64,000 nucleotides of DNA from Pleomorphomonas sp. (GCA_030603685.1 JAUVXG010000004.1:1-64000); one strand, 5' to 3'; counted from the stretch's first letter, positions 1 through 7,764 are shown. Numbers and translations: made by a program. The notes: a model not told the origin generated them from the sequence alone.

Positions 1-2
1 CC

Positions 3-236
3 GAAGCGACGGCCTTGGCCGCCGGTCTCGCAGCCTGGGTGGGCATTGGCGAATATGCGTCACTGCCTGAAGCGGCCGATGCCGTCGTCCGCTGGCGCCG
101 TCGCTATGAACCGGACGCCAGCCGCCACTCTCTCTATGGGGAGGTTACCGAACGCTGGCGCGAGGCTTACGCCGCCCAGCGCCGTCTCGTCGATGCCGGC
201 ATCACCCGATCGATGTGGAAGGCTCCCGGTCTCTGA
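3..236 (+). CDS. FGGY-family carbohydrate kinase, C-terminal end (partial)
   Basis: Only the last 77 residues are in the window; the reading frame is open from base 3, so the ORF-track start (a TTG at 15) is not a real start. FGGY kinases phosphorylate sugars or sugar-like ligands using ATP in the cytoplasm. The visible part starts with EATALAAG, the short Ala/Gly-rich helix that ends the second FGGY domain, and finishes with YEPDASRHSLYGEV, an ERWREAYAAQ helix and the tail SMWKAPGL. That ending resembles autoinducer-2 kinase (LsrK-like) and xylulokinase-like members. A cupin gene follows 82 bases later on the same strand. The family is fairly sure; the substrate cannot be told from this fragment. 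Confidence 0.75.
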   Translation, partial: EATALAAGLAAWVGIGEYASLPEAADAVVRWRRRYEPDASRHSLYGEVTERWREAYAAQRRLVDAGITRSMWKAPGL

Positions 237-318
237 CGCCTGCTCAGGCAGCGGCAGCATCAACATTTCCAAGGCAAGCAAGGACCGCCGTCCGGACGGG
301 GACGGCGGCGGAGGAACA

Positions 319-672
319 ATGTTCAAAACCAAAGAAGACGAACACGCCTATCGCTTCGGCGATCATGGCCCCAAGTATCTGTTGCGCGGTCCGCGCGTCG
401 ACATCGGCGTTGTCACGCTGCAGCCGGGGCAGCACTTCAATACCCACAAGCACCAGCACATCGAGGAAAACTTCCTGACGATCGCCGGCGAGGTTCACAT
501 GTACGTCGACGGCGAGCTGCACGTGCTCGGCGTGGGCGACTTCCTGCGTTGCGAGCCCGGCGAAGGCCACCATGTCGTCAACCGCGGCGACATCCCCTGG
601 AAAGCGGTTTTCGTCAAGGCGCCCTACGACCCCAAGGACAGCGTTCCAATCGCGTGGTCGCCCGAGGATTAG
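319..672 (+). CDS. single-domain cupin protein
   Basis: A 117-residue protein made of one cupin barrel. The first cupin motif is visible as HFNTHKHQHIEENFLTIAGE, with the His-x-His and Glu that normally hold a metal, and the second as PGEGHHVVNRG with its His. There is no signal peptide, so it should be cytoplasmic. The ORF track extends upstream to base 46, but the start at 319 is preferred: it has GGAGGAA just before it, and the upstream part overlaps the kinase gene and reads as low-complexity junk. It lies 82 bases after the sugar kinase and may be co-transcribed, which would suit a sugar isomerase, epimerase or sensor role, but small cupins are too varied to name a reaction. Confidence 0.8.
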   Translation: MFKTKEDEHAYRFGDHGPKYLLRGPRVDIGVVTLQPGQHFNTHKHQHIEENFLTIAGEVHMYVDGELHVLGVGDFLRCEPGEGHHVVNRGDIPWKAVFVKAPYDPKDSVPIAWSPED

Positions 673-798
673 GCAGGGCGGTGGCGGCAGTCTGCGGCAA
701 GAGACGGGAGTGAAGCGACAACCGTACAAGCGAGGCGCGGAACTTTCCCGTCGACGAGCGGTTTAGGCGGCACTCACCTCCAAAAAAGGAGACGTTCC

Positions 799-1158
799 AT
801 GCCCCGTGGAGACAAGTCCGCCTACACCGACAAGCAGAAGCGCAAGGCCGAACACATCGAGGAGAGCTACGAGTCGCGTGGCGTCTCCGAAGATGAAGCG
901 GAACGGCGCGCCTGGGCGACCGTCAACAAGGAAAGCGGCGGCGGCAACAAGTCCGGTTCCGGACGCGGCCACCCCGATACCCACGAGTCCTCCGAGAAAG
1001 GTGGCAGGAAAGGCGGCGCAGCGTCGGCTTCCCGGTCGAAGGAAGATCGCTCGGCCTCGGCAAAGAAGGCCGCTGCCTCGCGGTCGAAGGAGGAACGGTC
1101 GGCTTCAGCCAAGAAGGCCGCCGCAACGCGCAAGCGCAACCGGGAACAGGCCGCCTGA
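799..1158 (+). CDS. small basic repeat protein ('plasmid stabilization protein' type)
   Basis: A 119-residue, very hydrophilic, Lys/Arg/Ser/Ala-rich protein. The N-terminal half (SAYTDKQKRKAEHIEESYE, then RRAWATVNKESGGGNKSGSG) is a conserved small domain found across rhizobia and often labelled plasmid stabilization protein, although nothing ties it to plasmid maintenance. The second half carries two near-identical copies of ASRSKE(D/E)RSASAKKAAA followed by a TRKRN tail, which looks histone-H1-like. AAAAAAGGAGACGTTCC before the ATG is a strong ribosome binding site. It stands alone between the cupin gene and the tRNA. A nucleic-acid-binding or stress role is inference from composition only; the true function is unknown. 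Confidence 0.75.
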   Translation: MPRGDKSAYTDKQKRKAEHIEESYESRGVSEDEAERRAWATVNKESGGGNKSGSGRGHPDTHESSEKGGRKGGAASASRSKEDRSASAKKAAASRSKEERSASAKKAAATRKRNREQAA

Positions 1159-1197
1159 CGAACAGGACAGGGTGACGAGAACGGGCACAGGAGAGGC

Positions 1198-1271
1198 TGG
1201 AGCGGGTGAAGGGAATCGAACCCTCGTATTCAGCTTGGGAAGCTGCTGCTCTACCATTGAGCTACACCCGC
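1198..1271 (-). tRNA. tRNA-Gly (anticodon CCC)
   Basis: Reading the minus strand gives a full cloverleaf: acceptor stem GCGGGTG/CACCCGC (7 perfect pairs), D arm GCTC-AATGGTA-GAGC, anticodon stem-loop GCAGC-TTCCCAA-GCTGA, variable ATAC, T arm GAGGG-TTCGATT-CCCTT, discriminator T73 as expected for tRNA-Gly, and an encoded CCA. The loop TTCCCAA places CCC at positions 34-36, so it reads GGG. The bottom anticodon pair (27-43) is a G-A mismatch. It lies 34 bases downstream of the dCTP deaminase stop on the same strand. Confidence 0.95.
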
Positions 1272-1279
1272 GACGCGCC

Positions 1280-1309
1280 CTAGATCGCAGTCTCGCCCGG
1301 CGCTGTCAA
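1280..1309 (-). promoter_or_regulatory. probable promoter of tRNA-Gly(CCC)
   Basis: On the minus strand a perfect -35 TTGACA (1309-1304) overlaps the stop codon of the dCTP deaminase gene; 17-18 bases on lies GATCTAG as a weak -10, followed by GGCGCG. This TTGACA plus CTAG/GC-rich arrangement is common before alphaproteobacterial stable RNAs. The position 10-40 bases before the tRNA 5' end fits. Confidence 0.5.
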
Positions 1310-2406
1310 GAGGCGGTTTTGGGGCGGAAATGCTTGGAGAGCTTCAACCCCTGGGCCTGATAGTTCGAACCCATACCCTGCCCGTAGAGCGTGGTCGGCA
1401 CTTCCACCATGTGCTCGTAGACGAGGCGGCCGATGGTCTGGCCATGGTCGAGGATGAAGGGCACGTCGTGGCTCCGCACCTCAAGCACCGCGCGGGCGCC
1501 CTTGCCGCCGGCCGGGGCATGCCCGAAGCCGGGATCGAAGAAGCCGGCGTAGTGGACGCGGAATTCGCCGACCAGTGGGTCGATGGCAACCATTTCCGCC
1601 GCCGTCTCCGGCGGCACCTGCACCGCTTCGCGCGACACGAGAATGTAGAACTCGTCCGGATCGAGAATCAGTGACGGCCGGCCGCGCGCTTTGATCGGTT
1701 CCCAGAAATCGTCGACATCCTGCGCCGCCTTGGCATCGACGTCGAGAACGCTGGTGTGTCGCCGGGCCCGATAGCCGATCAGCGCACCCTCCCCGGCGCC
1801 GGCCAGGTCGATCGACAACGTCAGACCATGCTCGAAGCGCGGTTCCAGATCGACCAGCGGATAGCGGGCGTGAAGCAGGGCCAGAGCCGCGTCATCGAGA
1901 CGTGCGTCGCCTCGGCGGAAGCGAACCTGGCTGAGTCGCGAGCCGGCCCGGACCTTGATCGGGAAGGTGCGCGGCGAGACTTCGACCCACAGCTGGCCAT
2001 GATAGCCGGCGGCGATCTGGTCGAACGCCACACCGTGGTCGGTAATGAGGCGGGTGAAGACATCGATGCGGCCGGTCGAGCTCTTGGGGTTGGCCGAGGC
2101 CGACACCTCGTCGGGCAGTGCGAGAGACTCGAGGACCGGAACAAGGTAGACGCCGCCCGTTTCCAAAACCGCCCCGGCGCTGAGATCGAGTTCGTGCAGC
2201 GCGAGATAGCCGAGCTTGTCCTCTACGGTTGCGCCGCCGCCCGGCAGGAAGCTTGCCCGAAGCCGGTAGGCGATCGGCCCCAGGCGAAGGTCGAGGCTGG
2301 CCGGCTGGATCTGGTCGGCATCGAGCGGTCGCGTCGACGCGATGGCGCCGGCATCGAACAGTTCGCGAATGCGATGAGCGGGAAGAATGCCGGCGGTGTC
2401 GGTCAT
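1306..2406 (-). CDS. dcd: 2'-deoxycytidine 5'-triphosphate deaminase
   Basis: A 366-residue protein of the dUTPase/dCTP deaminase fold, converting dCTP to dUTP and ammonia as the entry to dTTP synthesis. The start MTDTAGILPAHRIRELFDAG and the segment IQPASLDLRLG match the N-terminal strand of Dcd, where the Ser-Leu-Asp-Leu-Arg stretch lies near the active site; SANPKSSTGRIDVFTRL is the nucleotide-binding Ser-x-x-Gly-Arg motif and GYHGQLWVEV is another conserved strand. At 366 residues it is about twice the length of the E. coli enzyme (193); the second half repeats the fold, as is usual for the alphaproteobacterial form. It is transcribed towards the tRNA-Gly gene and away from an apparently empty 130-base gap. 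Confidence 0.88.
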   Translation of the reverse strand: MTDTAGILPAHRIRELFDAGAIASTRPLDADQIQPASLDLRLGPIAYRLRASFLPGGGATVEDKLGYLALHELDLSAGAVLETGGVYLVPVLESLALPDEVSASANPKSSTGRIDVFTRLITDHGVAFDQIAAGYHGQLWVEVSPRTFPIKVRAGSRLSQVRFRRGDARLDDAALALLHARYPLVDLEPRFEHGLTLSIDLAGAGEGALIGYRARRHTSVLDVDAKAAQDVDDFWEPIKARGRPSLILDPDEFYILVSREAVQVPPETAAEMVAIDPLVGEFRVHYAGFFDPGFGHAPAGGKGARAVLEVRSHDVPFILDHGQTIGRLVYEHMVEVPTTLYGQGMGSNYQAQGLKLSKHFRPKTAS

Positions 2407-2537
2407 GAGCGTGCAGAGCGTCCGGAAAGCAAGATACGAGGCCGACGCCGAAAGGCGCGGCCGGACTGTTCGAAGCTCTAGCCTGTTTTGTTGCCCATGG
2501 AAACTCGAAGAGGCACGGGAATCGAAGAATGGAGGAC

Positions 2538-3944
2538 TCAGATGCCAGCGGCGGAAAGCAACACCGGCCGGCCGGGCGCCCTCTCCTCACGCATGCTCTT
2601 GCGATAGAAGCGAACCCGCCCCTTGCCGTCCTGCTTGGCGGCGTAGAGCGCCGCATCGGCCTTGTGCAAGAGGGCGGCGACATCGAGGCCGTGCTCGGGC
2701 GCCAGGGCGATGCCAATGCTGACGCCGATGACCAGCAGCCGACCGTTGTAGTGATAGGGGCTGCTCAGCGCGGCAAGCACAGCCTCGGCCCGAGCCTCGG
2801 CCAACAACCGGTCGTCGGTCGGAATGACCATCACGAACTCGTCGCCGCCGAGCCGAGCCACCGTGTCTTCTGTCCGGCAGAACTCGCGCAGGCGGCGCGC
2901 CACCCCGATCAGCACGGCGTCGCCCGCGGCGTGGCCGGCACTGTCGTTGACATCCTTGAAGCCATCAAGATCGAGATAGAAGACCGCCGCAGCAGCATCT
3001 TCGCCACGCTTCGGCTCGAGCAGTCTTTTCATGCGATCGAGCAGCAGCAGCCGATTCGGCAAGCCGGTGAGTGGATCGTGCAGCGCCTTTTCCTCGTTGA
3101 CGCTGATCAGCCGGACGGCGCGACGGGCGAAGACCAGCACCACGGCCGTCAGCACCAGATAGGCGGCAAAGACCAGGGCCAACCCGGGCCCGATGGCCTT
3201 GATGATCTCATCGCCGGGCAGGATGGGATCCCACACCAGCGAGTCGCCCATGGTACCGTCCTGGCTCATCAGGCGCAGGCGGCCCGGACCTGTCGTGATC
3301 TGACCGAAGGCCGGCTCGTAACTGAGGTTCGGCAAGAGGAAGGTCTCGGCGATCTTCCTGAGACTGGCGCGATCCACCCGGCGACCGAGGACCAGAGCAT
3401 GGCCGTTGTCGGCCGGCTCCTTTCCATCGGCGACGGCATGAATGCCGCTAATCGCGAACAACACGGGCGTACCGTCGACGGCGATGAGCTGGGTCGTCGC
3501 GTCGGCGAGACGACCGGCGCGCCAGCGGGCGATCAACTGACCGAAGGCCGGCGGAAGAACGCCGCGTGCCTCCACCGACACGACTTGACCGCCCACGCGA
3601 GAGAACAGCGTGCGGTCATCCGGCCCGAGAACAAAGAAGAAGGCCTCCGCCTCGACCGGGAGCAGGTGGCTGGCGACCCATTCCAGGTCGAAAGCATCGG
3701 TAACATGCGCAGCCGTCTCGTCGCGGCCGGCCATACCGGCTGCCAAGCTGGAGAGCTCATCGGCGAAATGACGCAGCGCCTGTCTCGCCGTGCGTTGCTG
3801 GAACTCGTTCGACAGGTGGTTCTGCTTGGACGACAGCATGAGCACGCCGGCCATGGCGCCAGCGAGCAAAATGGCGATCAAGCCGAACATCGGCAGGATC
3901 ACTCGCAAGAAAAATCGGCGATCAACGCTGGTCGTCGGGTTCAT
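2538..3944 (-). CDS. membrane diguanylate cyclase with extracytoplasmic CHASE4-like sensor
   Basis: A 468-residue protein that should make cyclic di-GMP from two GTP. A first membrane helix (about residues 12-33, FLRVILPMFGLIAILLAGAM) is followed by an extracytoplasmic region of about 200 residues resembling CHASE4, a second helix near ALVFAAYLVLTAVVLVFA, and a GGDEF domain. The catalytic ARLGGDEF is intact and the inhibitory I-site RTED sits exactly five residues before it, so the enzyme is probably active and product-inhibited. No EAL domain follows. The ORF track starts 25 residues earlier at a TTG; the ATG at 3944 with GCGGAG before it is preferred. It has no obvious partner nearby, and its input signal is unknown. 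Confidence 0.88.
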   Translation of the reverse strand: MNPTTSVDRRFFLRVILPMFGLIAILLAGAMAGVLMLSSKQNHLSNEFQQRTARQALRHFADELSSLAAGMAGRDETAAHVTDAFDLEWVASHLLPVEAEAFFFVLGPDDRTLFSRVGGQVVSVEARGVLPPAFGQLIARWRAGRLADATTQLIAVDGTPVLFAISGIHAVADGKEPADNGHALVLGRRVDRASLRKIAETFLLPNLSYEPAFGQITTGPGRLRLMSQDGTMGDSLVWDPILPGDEIIKAIGPGLALVFAAYLVLTAVVLVFARRAVRLISVNEEKALHDPLTGLPNRLLLLDRMKRLLEPKRGEDAAAAVFYLDLDGFKDVNDSAGHAAGDAVLIGVARRLREFCRTEDTVARLGGDEFVMVIPTDDRLLAEARAEAVLAALSSPYHYNGRLLVIGVSIGIALAPEHGLDVAALLHKADAALYAAKQDGKGRVRFYRKSMREERAPGRPVLLSAAGI

Positions 3945-4132
3945 CGGGGCTCCGCAAAAGGGGGGCGCATTGACTGTTATTTTGCCTGCCATCAACCAAC
4001 AATCAGTGGAGGTTCGCAATTAATCTAGGTATGGCGAACGACACCTTACGCGGATGCGCAGTTTCGCCGTGGTCGTTTGCTGCCTCCGGCGGCAACCTCT
4101 CCGCCCTGCAACGACCGGCAATGATTGGCCGC

Positions 4133-4159
4133 TTGACCTTTGTCAGCGCTTCCCCTAGC
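4133..4159 (+). promoter_or_regulatory. candidate promoter of the metZ leader
   Basis: TTGACC (4133-4138) followed 17 bases later by TAGCGT, placing a start near 4165, just before the SAM-II aptamer. The -35 is good, the -10 weak, so this is a proposal from position more than from sequence. Confidence 0.35.
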
Positions 4160-4167
4160 GTTGACAT

Positions 4168-4226
4168 CCTCGTGGTTCTTTGAGCCGACCGGCTTGCCGC
4201 CACGCTAAACAACGCTGCTAAAAGGT
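4168..4226 (+). ncRNA. SAM-II riboswitch aptamer
   Basis: The stretch TCGTGGTTCTTTGAGCCGAC, then CGGCTTGC, GCCACG, TAAACAA and GCTAAAAGG follows the SAM-II (metA motif) consensus: P1 pairs CGTGG with CCACG, the TTTGAGCCG-CGGCTTG region gives the H-type pseudoknot, and TAAACAA...GCTAAAAGG is the conserved 3' part. SAM-II aptamers lie before methionine genes in Alphaproteobacteria and repress when S-adenosylmethionine is high. Here it precedes metZ, as expected. Confidence 0.88.
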
Positions 4227-4251
4227 CGGGACGGACATGTCGATCGCTGAC

Positions 4252-4288
4252 ACCCGGCTCGCCCATGCGCAGCCGGGTTCGCTTTTTT
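4252..4288 (+). terminator. intrinsic terminator between SAM-II aptamer and metZ
   Basis: A perfect 8-bp stem ACCCGGCT/AGCCGGGT with an 11-base loop is followed by TCGCTTTTTT. It lies 25 bases after the aptamer and 28 bases before the metZ start, in the right place for ligand-controlled attenuation. Confidence 0.75.
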
Positions 4289-4315
4289 CGGACGCCGACG
4301 ATGAAGGACGAAGAC

Positions 4316-5491
4316 ATGACCAAGGCCAACTGGCATCCCGATACCGCCCTCGTGCATGGCGGCAGCCTGCGTTCGCAGTGGGGCGAGACGTCCGAGTCGA
4401 TGTTCGTGACGCAGGGCTTCGTCTACGACAGCGCCGAGCAGGCCAAGGCGCGCTTCCTCAACCTGGATCCGGGATTCCAGTACAGTCGCTTCTCCAACCC
4501 GACCGTGACCATGTTCGAGGAGCGCATGGCCCTGCTCGAGGGCGCACCGGTGGCGCGAGCGACGGCAACCGGCATGGCGGCGGTCACGGCGGCCATCCTG
4601 TCGCAGGTGTCGGCCGGCGATCACATCGTGGCGGCGCGGGCGTTGTTCGGTTCCTGTCGCTACATCGTCGAGGATCTGGCGCCGCGCTTCGGCATTTCCT
4701 GCACGTTGGTCGACGGACGCGACCTCGACCAGTGGCGGGCGGCGGTACGGCCCAATACGCGCGTGTTCTTCTTCGAAAGCCCGACCAACCCGACACTGGA
4801 AGTGGTCGATATCGCCGCCGTGGCCGAGATCGCGCACGCCGCCGGCGCGCGCCTCGTGGTCGACAACGTCTTCGCCACCGCGCTCTACCAGAAGCCGCTG
4901 GAGCTCGGCGCCGATGTGGTCGCCTATTCGGCGACAAAGCACATCGACGGCCAGGGCCGCTGCCTTGGCGGCGTCGTTCTCTGCGACGAAGAATTCCTGG
5001 AAAAGCATCTGCAGGTGTTCCTGCGCCAGACCGGCCCAACCATGAGCCCGTTCAACGCATGGGTGATGCTGAAGGCCCTCGAAACCTTTTCGCTGCGCGT
5101 CAACCGCCAAGCGGAAAGCGCGGCGAAGATCGCCGCCTTCCTCGAAGGGCATCCCAGGATCGAGAAGGTGATCTATCCCGGCTCGGCCAGCCATCCGCAG
5201 GCGGACATCTGCCGCAAGCAGATGACCGGCGGATCGACCATGATCGCCCTCGAGGTGAAGGGCGGCCGCGAGGGTGCATTCGCCGCCGTGAACAAACTGG
5301 GCATCATCAAGAGCTCCAACAATCTCGGCGACGCCAAGAGCCTCGTCACCCACCCCTCGACGACGACGCATCAGCGCTTCACCGAGGAGGTCCGGCAGGA
5401 ACTGGGCATTCGCCAGGGCCTCCTGCGCCTCTCGGTCGGCCTCGAACACGCCGACGACCTGATTGCCGACCTCAATCAGGCCCTCGGCTGA
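4316..5491 (+). CDS. metZ: O-succinylhomoserine sulfhydrylase
   Basis: A 391-residue pyridoxal-phosphate enzyme of the Cys/Met metabolism family that makes homocysteine directly from O-succinylhomoserine and sulfide. The cofactor lysine is K208 in AYSATKHIDGQG; FQYSRFSNPT, ATATGMAAV and ESPTNPTLEV are the usual cofactor and substrate motifs. MetZ-type members begin NWHPDTALVHGG as here, which separates them from cystathionine gamma-synthase. The start at 4316 is chosen over the ORF-track start at 4265 because AAGGACGAAGAC sits before it and the earlier start lies inside the terminator hairpin. Expression is probably controlled by the SAM-II riboswitch and terminator upstream. No metX or metA is next to it. 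Confidence 0.93.
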   Translation: MTKANWHPDTALVHGGSLRSQWGETSESMFVTQGFVYDSAEQAKARFLNLDPGFQYSRFSNPTVTMFEERMALLEGAPVARATATGMAAVTAAILSQVSAGDHIVAARALFGSCRYIVEDLAPRFGISCTLVDGRDLDQWRAAVRPNTRVFFFESPTNPTLEVVDIAAVAEIAHAAGARLVVDNVFATALYQKPLELGADVVAYSATKHIDGQGRCLGGVVLCDEEFLEKHLQVFLRQTGPTMSPFNAWVMLKALETFSLRVNRQAESAAKIAAFLEGHPRIEKVIYPGSASHPQADICRKQMTGGSTMIALEVKGGREGAFAAVNKLGIIKSSNNLGDAKSLVTHPSTTTHQRFTEEVRQELGIRQGLLRLSVGLEHADDLIADLNQALG

Positions 5492-5539
5492 TCGCCCGAT
5501 AATAACGCCTCCGAAACGAATTCGGTGTAGAAGGGACGC

Positions 5540-5890
5540 ATGCCGATCGACATGCGTCCCGCTCAGGCTCTCAGACTTTGGCACGACGTCTCGCTCGCAA
5601 CCGTGCGGGAGAACGGCGCCGACCTGTCGCCGCGCCAGATCACGGTTCTGCTCACGGTCTATCTCGAACCGCCTCCGCACACCGTGCGCGGCCTTGCCGA
5701 GAAGCTCGGCGTCACCAAGCCGGCCATCACCCGGGCCCTCGACACCATGGGTGAGTTGAAGCTATTGGGCCGCAAGCGTGACGAAGCCGACCGCCGCAAC
5801 GTCATCGTTCACCGCACGGTGGAAGGAGCGCTGTTTCTCGAACGCCTCGCCGACACCATCGTGGACAAAGCCAGGGAACTGCCGCGTTGA
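5540..5890 (+). CDS. MarR-family winged-helix regulator
   Basis: A 116-residue DNA-binding protein. LSPRQITVLLTVYLEPPPHTVRGLAEKL leads into a helix-turn-helix (LGVTKPAITRALDTMGELKL) and a wing with DEADRRNVIVHRTV, matching the MarR core where the D-x-R-D/R-x3 wing contacts DNA. It is somewhat short for the family (usually about 140), lacking part of the N-terminal dimer helix. GAAGGGACGC precedes the ATG. The stop codon overlaps the TTG start of the next gene, so the regulator and the NlpC/P60 hydrolase are translationally coupled. Its ligand is unknown; regulation of its own operon is the simplest inference. Confidence 0.85.
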   Translation: MPIDMRPAQALRLWHDVSLATVRENGADLSPRQITVLLTVYLEPPPHTVRGLAEKLGVTKPAITRALDTMGELKLLGRKRDEADRRNVIVHRTVEGALFLERLADTIVDKARELPR

Positions 5891-6771
5891 CGACCGATCG
5901 CCGCACCACTTTTGCCCGCCCGGACCTTGCCGATAGCGCGCTCGCCGGCCTCGTGGCGGCCGAACGCTACATCGCGCCGCGATCGGCCAGGATCGTCGCT
6001 CCTCTCGCCGGCCTTCGGCGCGAGCCGCGGTTCGATTGCCCGCTCGACAGCGAAGCGCTCCATGGCGAAAGCATCCGGGTGCTCGATGTCGATGACGAGG
6101 GCTGGGCCTTCGTCCAGATGGAGCGCGACGGCTATGTCGGCTACATGCCGGCCGAGGCGCTGTCCTTTTCGGCGCCGGAGCCGACGCATGTCGTGTCGCA
6201 ACTGCGCTCCTTCGCCTTTTCCGGGTCCGATCTCAAGCTGCCCGTCGCCTACCCGCTGGTTCAAGGCGCGCGCGTGGCCGTCAAAGGCGAAGTGGAGCGA
6301 CGCAATCTCGTCTATGCCTTGCTCACCGACGGAACGGCCACGGTGATGAAGCATCTTCGGCCGATCGGAGCGCCGCTGCCCGGCGACTTCGTCGCTGTCG
6401 CCGCCGCCTATGTCGGCACGCCCTATCTGTGGGGTGGGTCGTCGAGCCTTGGCATCGACTGCTCGGGGCTGGTCCAGCGCGCGCTTGCCGAAATCGGTGT
6501 CGCCGCCCCCCGCGATACCGACCAGCAGGAGGCGGAGGTTGGCGAGCCGATTGACTGGAACGGCGACCCCGACGCTCTCAAGCGTGGCGACTTCGTGTTC
6601 TGGAAGGGACATGTCGGCATCGTCGCCGGCCCGGATCAACTCCTGCACGCCAACGGCTTTCACATGGCGACGGTCATCGAGCCGCTCGGCGGCGCCATTG
6701 CCCGCATCTCATCCGGTGGCGTGCCGGTAACGAGCGTCCGCCGGCTTTCCGACTATCCAGCCAAGGGATGA
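5887..6771 (+). CDS. NlpC/P60 family cell-wall hydrolase with SH3-like N-terminal domains
   Basis: A 294-residue protein. Residues from about 160 onwards form an NlpC/P60 papain-like peptidase: the nucleophile C192 in GIDCSGLVQRAL, H242 in FWKGHVGIVAG and a third polar residue at H254 in LLHANGFHM. These enzymes cut the D-gamma-Glu-diamino acid bond in peptidoglycan stem peptides. Residues about 30-160 look like two bacterial SH3 domains (ESIRVLDVDDEGWAFVQME, GYVGYMPAEAL) that bind the substrate. No signal peptide is visible, so either export is non-classical or the substrate is recycled muropeptide in the cytoplasm, as proposed for YkfC-like relatives. The start is TTG, overlapping the MarR stop by four bases. 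Confidence 0.88.
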   Translation: MTTDRRTTFARPDLADSALAGLVAAERYIAPRSARIVAPLAGLRREPRFDCPLDSEALHGESIRVLDVDDEGWAFVQMERDGYVGYMPAEALSFSAPEPTHVVSQLRSFAFSGSDLKLPVAYPLVQGARVAVKGEVERRNLVYALLTDGTATVMKHLRPIGAPLPGDFVAVAAAYVGTPYLWGGSSSLGIDCSGLVQRALAEIGVAAPRDTDQQEAEVGEPIDWNGDPDALKRGDFVFWKGHVGIVAGPDQLLHANGFHMATVIEPLGGAIARISSGGVPVTSVRRLSDYPAKG

Positions 6772-6891
6772 TCGTACCGTCGGGCAAAGGCCGCTCGGAA
6801 CGCGGATGGCAAGAGGCCAAGGCTTCCGCCCATGCCGAAGTTCGGCTAGCCTCGTGGGAGTTTCATTTCCGCGGTCGCCGGGTAACCGAAG

Positions 6892-7734
6892 ATGCACATA
6901 TCAAAAGGCTTGATTGCTGCAAGTCTGGGACTCCTCCTGTGTCTCCTCGGCCCGTTCGTCTCAGCTGTCCACGCCGCCGAGTCCGACTATCCACGGCTCG
7001 TCCCTCCCGGTAGCGGGACCGCTGCCGGCGCAAGCCCGCCGTCCATTCGCTTCGTGACAGCCGACGATTTCCCGCCCTTCAACTTCATCGACGGTTCGGG
7101 CCTGATCACCGGGTTCAACGTCGAGGTCGCGAGGGCGATCTGCACTCGCCTTGCCATTCCTTGCACGGTCCAGATCCGGCCGTTTCCGCTCCTGCTCGAT
7201 GCGGTGCGCGAAAACAAGGCCGACGCCATCGCCGCGGGTGTCGCCGACACGCCGGCCCTGCGCCGGCACCTCGCCTACTCTGTTCCCTATTTCAGAGAAC
7301 CGGCACGCTTCGTCCGGCGGTGGCCGGCTCTGGTGGAGCCATCGCCGCGTTCGCTTTCGGGAAAGTCGGTGGGCGTCATCGCCGGCAGCCGTTACGCCGA
7401 TTTTATCGGTGACTTTTTTCCCGCTGCCAAGCTTCGCCCTTCGGACAGCGAGGCGGAGCTGTTCGCTCTTCTCAAGAAGGGCGAGTTGGACGCCGTCTTT
7501 ACCGGCGCCGTCGGCGCTTCCTTCTGGCTGGCCGGGCCGGTTGCCAAGGGCTGTTGCGCCTTCTCCGGCGGTGCCTATACCGAGCCGGCCTATTTCGGCG
7601 ACGGCATGAAGATCGCGGTGGCGGCTGACAATGCGGCGCTCAAGGCCAGCATCGACAGCGCGTTGCGCGCGCTCGACGCCGACGGCACGCTGGCCGATCT
7701 CGCCTTGCGCTTCTTCCCCGAAAGCCTTTACTGA
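6892..7734 (+). CDS. periplasmic substrate-binding protein, family 3 (amino-acid type)
   Basis: A 280-residue secreted protein. The signal peptide runs MHISKGLIAASLGLLLCLLG to about SAVHAA, with cleavage near residue 30. The mature part opens with RFVTADDFPPFNFIDGSGLI and GFNVEVARAICTRL, the standard lobe-1 pattern of family 3 (amino-acid-like) binding proteins, and continues with DAIAAGVADTPALRRHLAYS, the ligand-contacting Arg region, and SVGVIAGSRYADF at the hinge. There is no permease or ATPase beside it, so it is either an orphan supplying an unlinked transporter or a sensor or accessory protein. The 120-base upstream gap shows no clear regulatory element. Ligand unknown. Confidence 0.85.
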   Translation: MHISKGLIAASLGLLLCLLGPFVSAVHAAESDYPRLVPPGSGTAAGASPPSIRFVTADDFPPFNFIDGSGLITGFNVEVARAICTRLAIPCTVQIRPFPLLLDAVRENKADAIAAGVADTPALRRHLAYSVPYFREPARFVRRWPALVEPSPRSLSGKSVGVIAGSRYADFIGDFFPAAKLRPSDSEAELFALLKKGELDAVFTGAVGASFWLAGPVAKGCCAFSGGAYTEPAYFGDGMKIAVAADNAALKASIDSALRALDADGTLADLALRFFPESLY

Positions 7735-7764
7735 CGCCGAGCAGCAACTCGGGATGCGCCCGCC

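Noticed and set aside
1272-1305. Integration site at the 3' end of the tRNA-Gly gene
   Set aside because: No integrase nearby and no repeat of the tRNA 3' end was noticed elsewhere in the window.
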